Part shown: one piece after another, positions 32,274 through 43,567 of the stretch
Numbering within the stretch: position 1 is the first letter of the stretch
Layout: each line of letters begins with the position of its first letter
Assembly (NCBI GenBank): GCA_021399435.1
Contig: JAJTUP010000020.1
Span: 992,001-1,056,000, forward strand
Origin: Diaporthe sp. PMI_573
Taxonomy: Eukaryota; Ascomycota; Sordariomycetes; Diaporthales; Diaporthaceae
Direction: 5' to 3'
Length of the DNA stretch: 64,000 bases
The notes under the pieces: model-generated
Database searches by the model: none
What the model was told of the DNA's origin: nothing
The model's input: the letters and a program-made list of their open reading frames with translations, nothing else
Position numbers and translations under genes: made by a program

Positions 32274-33452
32274 TCAGGGTGGCTTAGGAAGCCACTCGTC
32301 ATTGATAGGCCCATACTCGCTCGAGCCTTCCCACCGGTTCCTCATCCACTTAAGCCTTCTATCATAGCTTTCCTTGGTGCGGCCGTCATATTCCTTTGGT
32401 ATCCAGCGCTGACACCTAGGCGGCCAACAGCGTCCCATGGTGGTGACTGGGGACTCGGGCGGCTGTCTGTCTCTCCGATCACAGTCGGGTAGTTCTACCA
32501 CACGAGAGTGGCTGAAATCAATCAGGGTAATTTGCCACCCATCAGAGTCGTTTGAATCTTTAGATACCATGAAGTTCCTGGGATGCAGGTCGTTGGACTG
32601 TACCCCGATCCACGTGAGCTGGCTATGTGCCTCCATAAGCCGGTCTAGTAAACCCATCCGGACCTTGGGGTCGATCTTCTCCACTTCCCCACGATTGATG
32701 AGAGCCTCCATAGTATCGCCGGGGATAAATTGGTGTAGGATTAGGCGGACCTCACGGCAGGCTACCAAGCGGCCCTCGGCATCATGAAGAGGCAGTTCCA
32801 GAAACCAGCAGTCTTCAAACCTAGGTGTATATTTTCCGTCCAGCTTCTTCTCCTTGATCCTCATATAGGCAGCCGCCTCAGAGCAGTAGTAATGCTCCGC
32901 AAAGTAGGTAGGTGAGCGTTCGTGTTCCTCACACTTTTCAAGCCCGATATAAAGAGGGTCAAAGATCTTGGCGACCAGGTCTTTCCCGGCGAGGTCCTCC
33001 TTCCCGTCCATGCCTTTTCCGTGAACACGGCACCTCACTACTTGGGCTTTGCAGGGGTCACCGCAACGGATCTGCTGTGTAACTTGGAGGCGGCGTGTAG
33101 CTTCGTGAGGAGGGGCTTGGTCAGGAGGAGGACTTGTTTTCCAAGGCCGGTGCTCAAGGCACATCTCGACAATAGTGCTGGGTGCGCCTTCAAAACCCGG
33201 CCACGGGTCATGATCCCACTCGTTGGGATCTGGCCCAGAGTGTCCGTTGCCGGTATGGAACGCAGGCGGGGGCTTGTGTGGTTTGATGTCGAAGTAGGCG
33301 CCGGGTATGTAAGGGAGAGGGGGCTGGGGCATGGCAACAGAAGACATTTTGGGGGAAGCAGTAGGGGAATGATTCGGGTGACCTCTACCGCCTGCTTGTG
33401 GCTTGGTGGCAGCGGTAGTGGGCGTAACGCGCGCGTCGTGTTTAGAGGTCAT
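32274..33452 (-). CDS. Kinase-fold protein (degenerate protein-kinase-like), 392 aa
   Basis: Single exon. The N-terminal 110 residues are Pro/His-rich and disordered-looking. A kinase-like fold follows: LVAKIFDPLY with candidate ATP-anchoring K162, SEAAAY with E192, a SNDLHPRNF catalytic-loop match (D288, N293) and LIDFSHS in place of DFG (D312). The His of the usual HxD is Ser (S286), so it resembles phosphotransferase- or RIO-like fungal family members more than classical kinases. With K, E, D, N and D retained, ATP binding and catalysis remain possible. No substrate is known. It lies between two direct copies of a dispersed repeat. Confidence 0.75.
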   Translation of the reverse strand: MTSKHDARVTPTTAATKPQAGGRGHPNHSPTASPKMSSVAMPQPPLPYIPGAYFDIKPHKPPPAFHTGNGHSGPDPNEWDHDPWPGFEGAPSTIVEMCLEHRPWKTSPPPDQAPPHEATRRLQVTQQIRCGDPCKAQVVRCRVHGKGMDGKEDLAGKDLVAKIFDPLYIGLEKCEEHERSPTYFAEHYYCSEAAAYMRIKEKKLDGKYTPRFEDCWFLELPLHDAEGRLVACREVRLILHQFIPGDTMEALINRGEVEKIDPKVRMGLLDRLMEAHSQLTWIGVQSNDLHPRNFMVSKDSNDSDGWQITLIDFSHSRVVELPDCDRRDRQPPESPVTTMGRCWPPRCQRWIPKEYDGRTKESYDRRLKWMRNRWEGSSEYGPINDEWLPKPP

Positions 33453-33641
33453 TGCGATGAACTCAGTATTTGAAGTAGTCCAAGTGGTTCAGTATGTATA
33501 CCTCAGCAGACAAATACTATACATAGCTACTTCAACCAACAGGCTGTGCCACGTACCCCGCCTGCGCCTCTCAACGTTTCCAAGGGTGGGGCTTTCACAC
33601 GTTTGTACGTTCACCGCTTACCGTGTTTAACAGCCCGGGAC

Positions 33642-33735
33642 CTGGTACCCTCAGGAAAACTCAAGTACAAGTGAGTTGATATCCAATGCCAGGTGGAATC
33701 ATCCATGCGCTGCTACAGCCCAGAATCAGAGGCAC
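33642..33735 (+). repeat. Dispersed repeat, copy B
   Basis: Second copy, in direct orientation to 31638-31740. It lacks about 9 nt near its middle relative to copy A and differs by scattered substitutions. Confidence 0.8.
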
Positions 33736-34130
33736 CCGGACTGAAGCGAAAAGCTCACAGCTCTAATAGCCAGAACTCAATTGCTGCGTACATCTCGCAT
33801 TAAACTTCACAGATACGAGCCTTTTCCCGCAGAGCCGGAGGACGGGCACGTGGGAGCCAGCAGTTTGTCTGATAAATCATGACCCAAGAACCTGGTAAGT
33901 CACTCGAGGGCGATGCTGGGATCTAGCAGTGTAGAAGAACCCCAACTCCACGCTAGCAGCGACTGACTACGTCAAGCGGAGAACCTACGGGATGAACGCC
34001 TATTTTTGCTTGGCACATGCAGCAATAGACGCTGCTGATAGGCCAATGGCTGCACCACCTACTGAAGTGGTGCATCCCACACGCAATCACATCTCATTTC
34101 CGGAAGCCGGTCAGAACAACATGGGTTGAG

Positions 34131-34148
34131 GTAGTATTTAAATACTAC
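34131..34148. promoter_or_regulatory. Perfect 18-bp palindrome with TATA-like core
   Basis: GTAGTATTTAAATACTAC is its own reverse complement. It lies about 107 nt before the phosphatase ATG, so its TATTTAA core may act as the TATA element. Confidence 0.5.
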
Positions 34149-34254
34149 AGATCGCCAAGCATGAACAAGCTTTTGGCAACTCTTGTCTCCAGGGCGCCGT
34201 TTGTTCAAGTACCGATCGCTCAAACAACGTGGCCGGCCAGTTCACATTGTCAAT

Positions 34255-36092
34255 ATGAACAATATTAGTTTCCTGCTCACAGGGCTCTTGGCCGCTGTCA
34301 GTTATGCCAACCCTGTCAGCAACGCGCCCGAAGCCGGCAGTACGACGTCGGACCGCTATCCTCCTTCGGCCAGTGGGTGCTCCTCTGATTTCATCCGATC
34401 TTCGTCTCATGTGGCCGTCGAAAGGAACAGCAGGTGGTCGTAACTCATCGCTAACACATTCTTCTCTCAGCCTCTGTGAGCACTGAACTCTTTCCTGGAG
34501 AGCCCGTCGTCGGATATCCCGGCACAACCGTCACTGGTGTAGAGCCTGCTGCTGCGGAGACGGCACCGTCTTACCCGTACAACAACGGGCCGGCCAACCA
34601 GTTTCCCCTCGTCGCTCCGGTGCCGCACGGCGAATCGGACGACTCGACGTTTGATATCAAGAAGTACTGGGGCAACTTGTCTCCATGGTACTCAGTCTCA
34701 TCCGCAGACTATGGTCTTCCAGATGCTAGCCCTCTCATTCCCGATGGATGTGACATAGTCCAGGTTCATCTTCTCTACCGGCACGGTGCCCGGTATCCCA
34801 CCAGTGGCGCGGCCCCCGCACAGTTTGCGCAGAAGATACACAACGCCACCAAGACCGGCTTCAGCGCCTCGGGAGACTTGAGTTTCCTGGCTGACTGGAC
34901 TTACAAGCTGGGCGCTGAGTTGTTGACTCCTTTCGGCCGGAGCCAGAATTTCCTCCTTGGCATCGAGTACCGCCAGCTCTACGGATCGCTGCTCAACAAC
35001 TTCACCGAGCAGGGAACCATTCCTGTCTTCCGGACTCAGTCTCAGGACCGCATGGTCAAGACCGCCAATAACTTCGCCGCGGGATTCTTTGGCGTGCCCG
35101 AGTACCTGGACCAAGTCAACATCGAGATTGTAGTCGAGGCAGCCGGCGTGAACAACTCGGGCGCGCCGTATGAGACTTGCACCAATGCCGACGTTTCCAG
35201 CAGAGGATCGATCGGCAGCACCGTGGCAGCCAAGTTTGCAAACAATGCCTTCAACGCTACGCTTGCTCGCCTCAACTCCCTCGTCACCGGCATAACCTTC
35301 ACACCCACCGACGCAATCTCGATGCTGCAGCTCTGCTCGTACGAGACCAACGCCCTGGGCTACTCGGCATTCTGCGGCCTCTTCACACAGCAGGACTATC
35401 TGAAGTTCGAGTACTACTACGACCTCACATTTTACTACTCGAACGGCCCAGGCTCCCCGGTCTCCGCCGCCCAGGGCAAGGGCTACCTGCAGGAGTTCGT
35501 GGCTCGTTTTACAGGCAGCTACCCGTCCGCCGAGTCCGCCCTCAACGAGACCCAGGACGACAACCTGACCTACTTCCCGCTCAACCAAAGCATCTACGCC
35601 GACGCGACGCACGAGGTCGTCGTCCTCGATGCCCTGACCGCGTTCAACCTCACGGGTCTGTTCCAGGGCGAGCCGCTCTCCCCGACTGGGAATAGCCGGT
35701 CGAATAGCTTTGTGGCCAGCAAGGTCGTCCCGTTTGCCACGCACTTTACCGTGCAGGTGCTCGAGTGTCCTGCGTACCAGCCTACGAAGCAGATTCGTTT
35801 TATTGTGTGAGTATCCATCGCGATTTACAGACACCCACACTGTTTCTCTGTCTCCCAAGGTTAGAGCCTTGAGTTTTGGATTTCACTGACACAAGAGCGC
35901 AGGAACGACGCCGTGGTTCCAGTAAATGGATCCTACCCTGGCTGCGAATACGATGCGGATGGTCTATGCTCCTTTGACAACGTCGTGTCTGTTCTGCAGA
36001 AGCGCATTGACGAGATTGACTATGACTATGACTGTTTTGGTAACTGGACCGCGGAGGCGGGCCAGGATTACAATGGTCGTGCTCCTAGATAG
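34255..36092 (+). CDS. Secreted histidine acid phosphatase (phytase-like)
   Basis: Hydrolyses phosphomonoesters through a phosphohistidine intermediate. Three exons (34255-34372, 34471-35806, 35903-36092) give 547 aa. The first intron has a CTAAC branch site; the second has the donor GTGAGT. Signal peptide: MNNISFLLTGLLAAVSYA. The catalytic motif RHGARYP follows VQVHLLY. The C-terminal acid/base motif reads THEVVVLDALTAF, so Glu replaces the usual Asp of HD, a variant I believe occurs in one fungal subgroup. Many N-glycosylation sequons and paired cysteines fit an extracellular enzyme. It probably scavenges organic phosphate; phytate specificity cannot be judged from sequence. Confidence 0.92.
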
Positions 36093-36302
36093 GAACTAGA
36101 TAGGAAATGGTGTATAAGTTCTGGACTATCCCTTTCTCTTATCACTGATGTGTGGAAGGAATCACTTCAATGTTACAGCATGTTGGCCGTAGAGATGTGT
36201 CTTAAGTGTCTGTAGGACTAAGAGTTAATGCCCGGGTGTCCACCACGCAGCCACAGCACCTATACCAGTAGTGGACTATCTGGCCAGTACTCACTGCCAA
36301 AC

Positions 36303-36437
36303 CTCCTCTAGGATGAGCTTCCTTAGGATAAACTCTTATGGAACAACCTCCCATGGGCCAAACTACTATGGGATAGGCTCCCTTGAGACAATCTCTTATG
36401 GGAAAACATTCTGCGGAATGGATTCCGATGGGATAGC
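36303..36437 (+). repeat. Degenerate 15-nt minisatellite, locus 2 (nine units)
   Basis: Nine consecutive units in strict 15-nt register with consensus CTCYTATGGGATAAY. Examples are CTCCCATGGGCCAAA, CTACTATGGGATAGG and CTCTTATGGGAAAAC. It lies between the 3' ends of the phosphatase and HET genes. Confidence 0.85.
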
Positions 36438-36579
36438 TAGACAGAAGGCCAGCAAGCCATAGAGGCTCCACATTGTCGTTTTCGCAATTCTTGAGTGTGG
36501 TTGTGTCATTGTACTAATGTATGTGATAGCTGTAATCACTGTTCTCGAGGGATAACAGAGCCAGTGTCAACGGCTTGCC

Positions 36580-39423
36580 TCATACGAATGTCACCAACTC
36601 ATTCCTCCAGACAAAGCCCAGCTCGTCCACCAGTGACTTTGGCCAACCGTGCAGATAGATGTTGCTATCTTCAGGTCGTGGCCCCCTTTCCAGGAGGGCC
36701 TCCACGTCCTCAGACACCCTTTCACTAAAGGCAAGTAGGTATCTATGAAGCCAGTTCAATTTCGTGGCACGTACTGCCTCCACCACTTTCCTGAGTGGCA
36801 TCCTCGCTCTTATCGGCATCTGCAGTTCTCTAGGCTGCTCCGCGCATGGCAGCCAGTAACTCAGCCCCATGTGGCCTTGAGGCTCGTAGTCTTGATGTGC
36901 CGTGCAAAGAGTATGATAGAAATCCACAACTTCTTCTCGCTGGCCCATGGCTTTGTAACAGACGTGTCCATCAAATAGAGTTCTCCCAATCTCAGGTATC
37001 TGCATGTCAAACCATGGGGGGAAGAGTATATTCCACGGCAGCCACTGGACTATCCCCTGCCAGTCGTGCTTCACCACATACCGGATGCGCGGATCAAGCG
37101 GGTTTCCACATAAAGTGACATCGCAAGTGACATCGGAGATGTGCTTTATCAAATTGTCCCAGTAGTGACTGAGAGCATCGTTATCGAACAATGTAAACCA
37201 CACGTACTCATCGTCAAGAACAGGGTTGAACTCCGCTGATGCAGACTGTAGGCAGGCGGCGTAGGCTCGCCTAAAATCTTCCGTGACCGTATCTGGCTCC
37301 CCCGTACGCGCTGCAGCAAGCGAGAGCTGCAAAAAGCCAGGTGCGGCGGCCCCCTTCCCTGGAACAATCATATCGAACAGCATGGCTTCACTTACACAGC
37401 CCCACGCATGGTTCCAGGGGTAGAATTTGCCAAATTCTTTTCGTACGTCTGACTTATATTGACGTTTGTGTAAGCTATGTTGCCGAGTGTTGTGGTTGAG
37501 AGTCTGGTGAAGAGTCTCAAAGAGGCTCAGCACGCTGCAGCTACTGTTGTTATCTCTCATGTCCGAGAGCAGTGGCCACGGCGCCGGCGCCGGCGGCGTG
37601 CTTGCGGACAACAGCAAAGCGTCGTCTAGGTGGCAGCAGCTCACCAACCGGAACGTCCCGGATGCCTCAGCCTCGGCAGCAAACACAGCATAAACGCTAG
37701 ATGTTCGCAGGGCTGTCGGGCCGGTCTCCAGCTTTGTGTCCCTGCCAGGATCTCGAGGAGAGAACGCTAGAAACACATGGCAGGGCTGCTCTGGCAGCTG
37801 GGGCAACTTCTTGCTGAAGAGCCAAGCTGCAGCGGATGGCCCCTTCACGAGGAAATGGTTCCTGCCCCTTCGTTCTGCCTCTTCCACGATTCTATGAGGT
37901 TTGTCGAACATGCGCACAAGCCGTAATGTAAGAGCTCCACATCGAGAATCGATGGAAGCATCCTGAGACCAAGGCATGTCGGATCCAACTATTAGAACTT
38001 GGGTCTCCATGCCGCCAGGGCCTGGACGAGTTGGTCTACAACGGCCCGAGGTTCGTGCCAGACCAATGGCCGTGCCCCATTCGCCTGGCACCTCTATGGA
38101 TCCCGGATCCCCCCGGCTCGGCGGAGCCTCCTCTGTCCACACCCCGATCTCGTCTAGGTTTGGCACCCATGACGGATAACCCGATGTCGATTTGGAATTT
38201 TGTCCGTGCAATGCTAGTAAGGGCCAGATTTCTTTTGACTTGATCAATGTGAGTCCCATCGCGCCGATGACGCAGTCCCTCATCGATATTGAATAGTCGG
38301 GCACAATCTCGGAGTACGTGGCGTTGCCCCAAAGTATGCCCAAAATTCCGAATATCCTGTCCCGCGGATCGGTGGCCTGGCTGTCATACGTTTTGCTCAA
38401 CCCCTCGAGCAGCGTGGTTTGGCGCAATTTGTAATCTTGTCCCATAAATTCAAGCCATTTTCTCCTGTTGTCTTTCTGGGAAACGCAGTATAGCAAGTTG
38501 TTGCTGAGGTCTAGGTCGTGATGCTTGAGGGCCAGAATGGCATGCGGAGCAAGGATGAGCTCTTGGATGATCCATACGCGGCTGATGTATCTGCTCTGCA
38601 AGACCGAGCCCCATATGTCCAGGCGACTGTCCTCCACAGGATCGACATGGCCATCCTTCATTATTTCGTCATGCCTGATTCTTTGACGAAATTTGTCCTC
38701 CTCTACGCGAACAAGGTGATCACCGGGATATATGACCACACGCATGCAGTTTCTGTAGATCTGGGGCATATGAAATACCTGTGCGCCGCGCTCTTCGACG
38801 TTATTCTGGTTGATGCAGATGGCGTCGACCCAAACAGCTCGAGTACCTGTCCGAGGGCGCAGATACTGCAATAGAGACCAGCAATTTCGAGTGAGGAACA
38901 GCACGTCCCAAAAATCGCCAAAATATGTCGGCTTGCACGGCGTGGCATCGCCATCTTCACCGCCCCATGAATAAGAAGTCGTCTCGTACTCAGGGCAGTT
39001 CTCCCGTTGATATTCCACCAGATCGCCATGGATAGGGCTGCCAATAGTACGTGCTCCGGACAAGTAGAGCAGTCGAAATCGGTCCTTCCCAAGAGTGGAA
39101 CGGTACATCTCGGACAAAGATGAGTCCAACTCCTGCGGCGCGACACTGGCGGCATCTCTAGATGAGGCCCCTGGCTGAGCCCTAGGGGCGCCGTTGCGTG
39201 TGCCGGTATATGGCACACAAGGCGGCCACCAAAGATTCATTTGGCCTATGGGTGCCTCCGGAGGGAGTTTGATTCCGCTGTAGCTAGGAGCCGGATCTTT
39301 GGTGGCCCTCTGCAGCAGCGTCTCCGCGCTGCTGCCGCAGGTTTGGCACGCGGGGACATTGCCGTCAACCGCGACCTGGGGCGTTTTGCAGGATGGCTTG
39401 TGCCATCTGGTCGCAATGGCCAT
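36580..39423 (-). CDS. HET-domain (heterokaryon incompatibility) protein, 947 aa
   Basis: Single exon. HET proteins trigger cell death or growth arrest when incompatible fungal cells fuse. I place the start at MAIATRWHKPSC, since frame upstream resembles leader. The N-terminus has CKTPQVAVDGNVPACQTCG (C12, C26, C29), a possible zinc-binding motif common before HET domains. The HET domain (about 146-280) shows PEYETTSYSWGG, AVWVDAICINQNN and FHMPQIYRNCMRVVIYPG. Next comes the usual downstream region with SRVWIIQELILAP and a DPRDRIFGILG motif. The rest is typical long HET C-terminal sequence without further known domain. No NACHT or repeat domain is seen. The partner is unknown. Confidence 0.93.
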   Translation of the reverse strand: MAIATRWHKPSCKTPQVAVDGNVPACQTCGSSAETLLQRATKDPAPSYSGIKLPPEAPIGQMNLWWPPCVPYTGTRNGAPRAQPGASSRDAASVAPQELDSSLSEMYRSTLGKDRFRLLYLSGARTIGSPIHGDLVEYQRENCPEYETTSYSWGGEDGDATPCKPTYFGDFWDVLFLTRNCWSLLQYLRPRTGTRAVWVDAICINQNNVEERGAQVFHMPQIYRNCMRVVIYPGDHLVRVEEDKFRQRIRHDEIMKDGHVDPVEDSRLDIWGSVLQSRYISRVWIIQELILAPHAILALKHHDLDLSNNLLYCVSQKDNRRKWLEFMGQDYKLRQTTLLEGLSKTYDSQATDPRDRIFGILGILWGNATYSEIVPDYSISMRDCVIGAMGLTLIKSKEIWPLLALHGQNSKSTSGYPSWVPNLDEIGVWTEEAPPSRGDPGSIEVPGEWGTAIGLARTSGRCRPTRPGPGGMETQVLIVGSDMPWSQDASIDSRCGALTLRLVRMFDKPHRIVEEAERRGRNHFLVKGPSAAAWLFSKKLPQLPEQPCHVFLAFSPRDPGRDTKLETGPTALRTSSVYAVFAAEAEASGTFRLVSCCHLDDALLLSASTPPAPAPWPLLSDMRDNNSSCSVLSLFETLHQTLNHNTRQHSLHKRQYKSDVRKEFGKFYPWNHAWGCVSEAMLFDMIVPGKGAAAPGFLQLSLAAARTGEPDTVTEDFRRAYAACLQSASAEFNPVLDDEYVWFTLFDNDALSHYWDNLIKHISDVTCDVTLCGNPLDPRIRYVVKHDWQGIVQWLPWNILFPPWFDMQIPEIGRTLFDGHVCYKAMGQREEVVDFYHTLCTAHQDYEPQGHMGLSYWLPCAEQPRELQMPIRARMPLRKVVEAVRATKLNWLHRYLLAFSERVSEDVEALLERGPRPEDSNIYLHGWPKSLVDELGFVWRNELVTFV

Positions 39424-39866
39424 ATTTTCAAACTTTCTCCTTGGTAGTGACAGGTTGACATGCAATGTGAAGTGAGGGGGAATCCGATGCGCACTTTGTA
39501 TAGCGGTAGAAAAGCCTTCCTTACCGCCGTCGTTGGATGCTGTGGCTCGGGGTTGCATATTGTGGACCACTGCGAGTGGATAAGGCCCCACAAGGCCGTG
39601 GCGCCCCTTCAATGTAGGGCAACTTCTAACTAATATTTGGCTCTTGGTGATTCGAGTCCTTGGCTCTAGCTGCCTAGACAACAGGAAAATTTATACAATT
39701 GAGCTGAGACTGTCCGGGGGCTGTTGATGACTGTATTAAATACATTTACGCCTTATCATCGTGCGTGGATTTGATGAGGTAGAGTTAATTTGTACACGAT
39801 TGGGGCATTCTCATCAAAATGTGGTAATCGAGTTACTGATTCAACTTTGGTTGAGCCAAAACTAGA

Positions 39867-40897
39867 CTAACAACGATTTCCGCCGAGGATTTCCAGACTT
39901 GACACAGAGAGACGCCTGTTCTGTGACTTGTTGTTTATGACTTGGCCAGGGTGGAAATAGTTGTAGGAAAGAGCAACCAGCAGCATCGGAAGAGCGTCAA
40001 GACAGTACAGATAGAACTCCTTGGACATGAGCACGCCCTCGGAACCCGTGACATACTCCGCCACACGATACACAGACCGAATCATAATCAGACCGCTGGA
40101 AATGTACAATACATAGACGAGCTGCTTCCAGGGAGCGTCAATCATCATTGCGGCTCTCGTTGGGCGGTTTGAAATGCGACGATGGAAGACCAGAGCGACA
40201 ATCATGAAGAAGCCGAAGAAGATAATCTGGATGAAGAGTCCGCCGATAATGATATTCTCTCCCATCTTGACGTCGTCGGCGGATTTGGCCTGCGTCAACA
40301 TTCCGCCTCCTGTGCGCTGAGTCAATATCATTACTTCTGCCGAGTGGTCGCGTAAACGTACCTCCACCTTGTGCAAAGAATGAAAGAACATCACCGAGGA
40401 CAAAGACCTTGGTCAGCCAGCGGGGCCTGATCATGGAGTATGACTCGGCTTCAAGGAGAACGACCAGCCGACCCAGGATCATGTAGATCGACGCTGCGAA
40501 GAGAGTAGGGCCCAAAAGCAGAAGGATAGACTGGATGATATAAGGATTCTTGGTGAAGTTTGGAGACTCGTTCGAAGACATGGCTCGACCTAGATAGCCA
40601 ATCACCTCAACTGCGAGTGAAGCTGATTAGTAACTGAGATGAAGGGAAAGATCGGTTTGGGCAATTTTGACTTCGTGCATTCAGTTGAAAAGTAATCGTC
40701 TTTGCTGCGTCTGCCTGATAGGGGTTCATCTACTCACAAAGACATCCAAGTATAAATGGGATGAAATACCAGGTTCTCTTCTGCACAAGCATTTTCAGGT
40801 GAAGGAGGGTGGCTATCCCGAAGCCCGCTATGAAGATGACGGCCGCGGCCATTGACGGCTCGTACCGATAGAAAACGAAAGATGTTGGTCCCGCCAT
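39867..40897 (-). CDS. RTA1-family seven-helix membrane protein
   Basis: Three exons (40897-40738, 40610-40362, 40309-39867) joined in phase give 283 aa. About seven hydrophobic segments are present: AAAVIFIAGFGIATLL, WYFIPFILGCLFE, the QSILLLLGPTLFAASIYMIL stretch, VFVLGDVLSFF, IIGGLFIQIIFFGFFMIVAL, QLVYVLYISSGLIMI and the LYCLDALPMLLVALSY stretch. Family hallmarks are EVIGYLGR, LLLGPTLFAASIYM, FFAQGGGGG at the second splice junction and YRVAEYVTG. RTA1/RSB1 relatives are linked to lipid (sphingoid base) translocation and toxicant tolerance. The exact substrate here is unknown. It sits at the plasma membrane by family analogy. Confidence 0.92.
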
Positions 40898-43144
40898 TGT
40901 GCAGACGTGTAGGTATCACCAAAGAAAATGGTTGCTGTCAGTAAAGAGAGATAAAAACGAAGGTATGAGCTCAATAAGCGCTGAAGGAATGATTTCAGTA
41001 GCAATAGTCGCAATGTTCACGGATTGGTTTGTCACAGTATTCTGATGCTGTCTGGGAATTGGTGAACTTTATGGACAACGACTGCTCGGGCTGTGTCACT
41101 GACCCCTGTGCAACGAAGGCTCTGAATGTGGCACGACCCACCGACATTCAAGCAGTAGATTGCATCAGGAGAATCCAGACCGCGGTGTCACCTTCCACTT
41201 CATGGCGTTTCGAAGTGGGCGGAGTCCCTGGTAGGTATCAATTGCATGCCCTCCACGCAAGTGTGCAGGGCCTACATTCGTGTGCTATCGGCAATAGAGA
41301 CGGCTCTCGACTGTTTTTGCAGAAACCAGCGAGATTAGGACTGCAGCGCCACAATCCATCCGCTCAGCGGCACCAATAGAGTCGTGCATGCTTGTCTCCC
41401 AGCTCGAGGTGCGGCACCATCTGGCCCCAGGTTCGTGTTTGCTGCATTTCCCAACGTTTGAAATTTCGCACTCATTCGCATTCAGTCGTACCAACTCGTA
41501 ATTGGCCGTATTACTCCGTAGACCGTGTCAGCCTTGTTCAATCGCATTCATGCACTCTAGCTAGTGCTTCCGTATTCTTGCGTATTCTTGCGTTCCTGAT
41601 TGGACAGTGGAAGAGTTGGTCTGTGAGGTCTCCGCTTGAACGCATATGGGACCGGGGGTATAGGTGGCTGTGGGGCAAGCACCAATTGATGGGTTTCTGC
41701 GGTCTTCTAGAAGGGTGCAGTCGTTTGTATGCTTTTTCCATATACTTGTGGATTGAGTGCCGGTACAGCTATTATCCGGAAACCCCAGCCAGTTTTCTTC
41801 ACGGAGACACACCATAGGTCTTCTAACCCCATCACTAGGCGTACGGTGAGATATCTTCAGCAAAATTGTGTTCTAAGACCGAACTAATACGGACCACTAT
41901 TCGTGAATCGGAGGGCCGTACGTAGCTTCGTTAGAAAATATTACTTCGATAGCCAAGATACGACCGGAATTGTCATTGGTCCGTAGTGACAAAGCTGGGC
42001 AGGGTATTGAGACACATCTAACGGTACGGGCATTCTCTTCTGGTTCTTGGTGATCATCGTGACTTCATTCGGCATACCGAGTTCCTGTCAAGGGATATTT
42101 GCCATGTAAGCTGGATCATATAGAGACTTTGTGATCAACAGTGTGGTGGCGGTATCATTGGTTTTCATCAATCAGCCCAGCGAGGTGTGACTCGAGGCTG
42201 CGATCGAGTTCGCGTCAATCCTGCCCTAAAAGTCTGTTCCATATCATGAATCCATTGCACAGAATTACTGCTTGCCTGATTATGGATCGATGCATTAGTT
42301 ACGCCTCATTATTGACGAGCCGTAATCATTCCAGGAGCCCCGTCCCTCTGTAACGTGAGCTGGTTGGGTACCTGTACGGGCTTCCCGTTTCCATGATTGC
42401 CCTGGGATAAGCAGCCCTATTTATAGCTTTGGAACACGCGAGCACCCGCAGATAAAATCCGAGGCTCCCGGCCGATGGAGGTAGCTCAAGCCTTCAATGT
42501 TGCATCCGTGCTCAGGCAGTCAAGAGACAAGGGTGTGTAAATCCACTGAGGTGGAACCGTACCGGGGCAGGGATCAAGTGCAGCTGGAGGCACTCGTTCT
42601 AAGCAGGGAGGGCATCAAAATTCCATTTAGTTACGCGTACGGATAGCGACCGCGACCGCCTACTTCACGCAGTACTATGTATCGCAGTAGTGACAGACAA
42701 ACTGGACATGTAACCGCCTCAGTCGAAGTGGAAATAGGTACTGGCGTGAAGTAGTATGGCCGTGGGAACCGCCTGTAAGGATCCACATTAGGCCACCTTG
42801 GACCACGTTGCAGTATTTTAGTCAGGTTTAACAACGAAAACCCATGGATTCTGAGAGTTGCGGGCTTTTCTGGGACGTGACCGGGCAACAGACCTGCCCC
42901 AAAGAGAGTGGCCGGGCCGCTTGGGTCCAGCACACGAGTTCAGACAAAGATACCCCATGTCAATTGCTATATTGAGCGGCTCCGTGGTGGCGCATGTGCC
43001 TGTGGAGAAACATATATAACTAATAGCAGGCAAATGAGACGCAGGACGCTAACTTGAGAGCCTATCTACCACTTTCATTTTCATATTTGTTAAGCCTCAA
43101 TCCTACTACAAATCAAGTTTCTCCCCACGAAATCTTCGATTATC
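40898..43144. other. AT-richer intergenic region
   Basis: Frames here start at non-ATG codons and lack motifs; no gene is supported. A short tandem GCGTATTCTT lies near 41570. The right end holds the promoter of the 140-aa protein gene. Confidence 0.5.
43013..43019 (+). promoter_or_regulatory. TATA box of the 140-aa protein gene
   Basis: TATATAA lies about 126 nt before the ATG at 43145, followed by a pyrimidine-rich leader. Confidence 0.45.
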
Positions 43145-43567
43145 ATGTCTAGCTCTAACCATCATGAAGAGGGGCTCGCTAGTAACTCTAGCCAAGTTTA
43201 CTACCTTAGCATGGAGTGTCTCCCTGCCGATAGATGGGAGGCGTCGCCTGTTGTTTTCACGATCAAAACTGTGGTCGGTCAAGAGCCTGCTTGGGATGAT
43301 TGGGATGACAGCAACCCCCCAAGTTATGCAGTTCATCGTTTCTCTGTGGAGCCTGTCAAAGGGGGCCGCACCGGTACTCCATGCCTCCGGAGGGTTTTCC
43401 CTGATGTTGTCGGACTTAAGCCCACAGAGAAAGGGGCCTTGCCACAGTTCGAAGTCTCAGAGCTGGACTCTAAGGCCCAATTCTACTTTCCCGTACCAAT
43501 ACCGGCAATATGTGGCGTTCATGAACTGTGCCAGGACCTTCTGCAACTATGCTTGCACACCTCCTAA
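43145..43567 (+). CDS. Hypothetical small protein, 140 aa
   Basis: A 140-codon frame starts MSSSNHHEEGLASNSSQ in good context (TTATC before ATG), preceded by a TATA element and a CT-rich leader. It has no signal peptide, membrane helix or known domain. The middle is acidic/aromatic (EPAWDDWDDSNPPSY). Toward the end, a different frame also reads plausibly (YRQYVAFMNCARTFCNYAC), so an unrecognised intron or indel could alter the C-terminus. It sits at the edge of the accessory stretch. Function is unknown. Confidence 0.45.
   Translation: MSSSNHHEEGLASNSSQVYYLSMECLPADRWEASPVVFTIKTVVGQEPAWDDWDDSNPPSYAVHRFSVEPVKGGRTGTPCLRRVFPDVVGLKPTEKGALPQFEVSELDSKAQFYFPVPIPAICGVHELCQDLLQLCLHTS

Noticed and set aside
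34698..35858. Minus-strand frame of 386 codons
   Set aside because: Antisense shadow of the histidine acid phosphatase, which has signal peptide, RHGARYP and splice sites on the plus strand.
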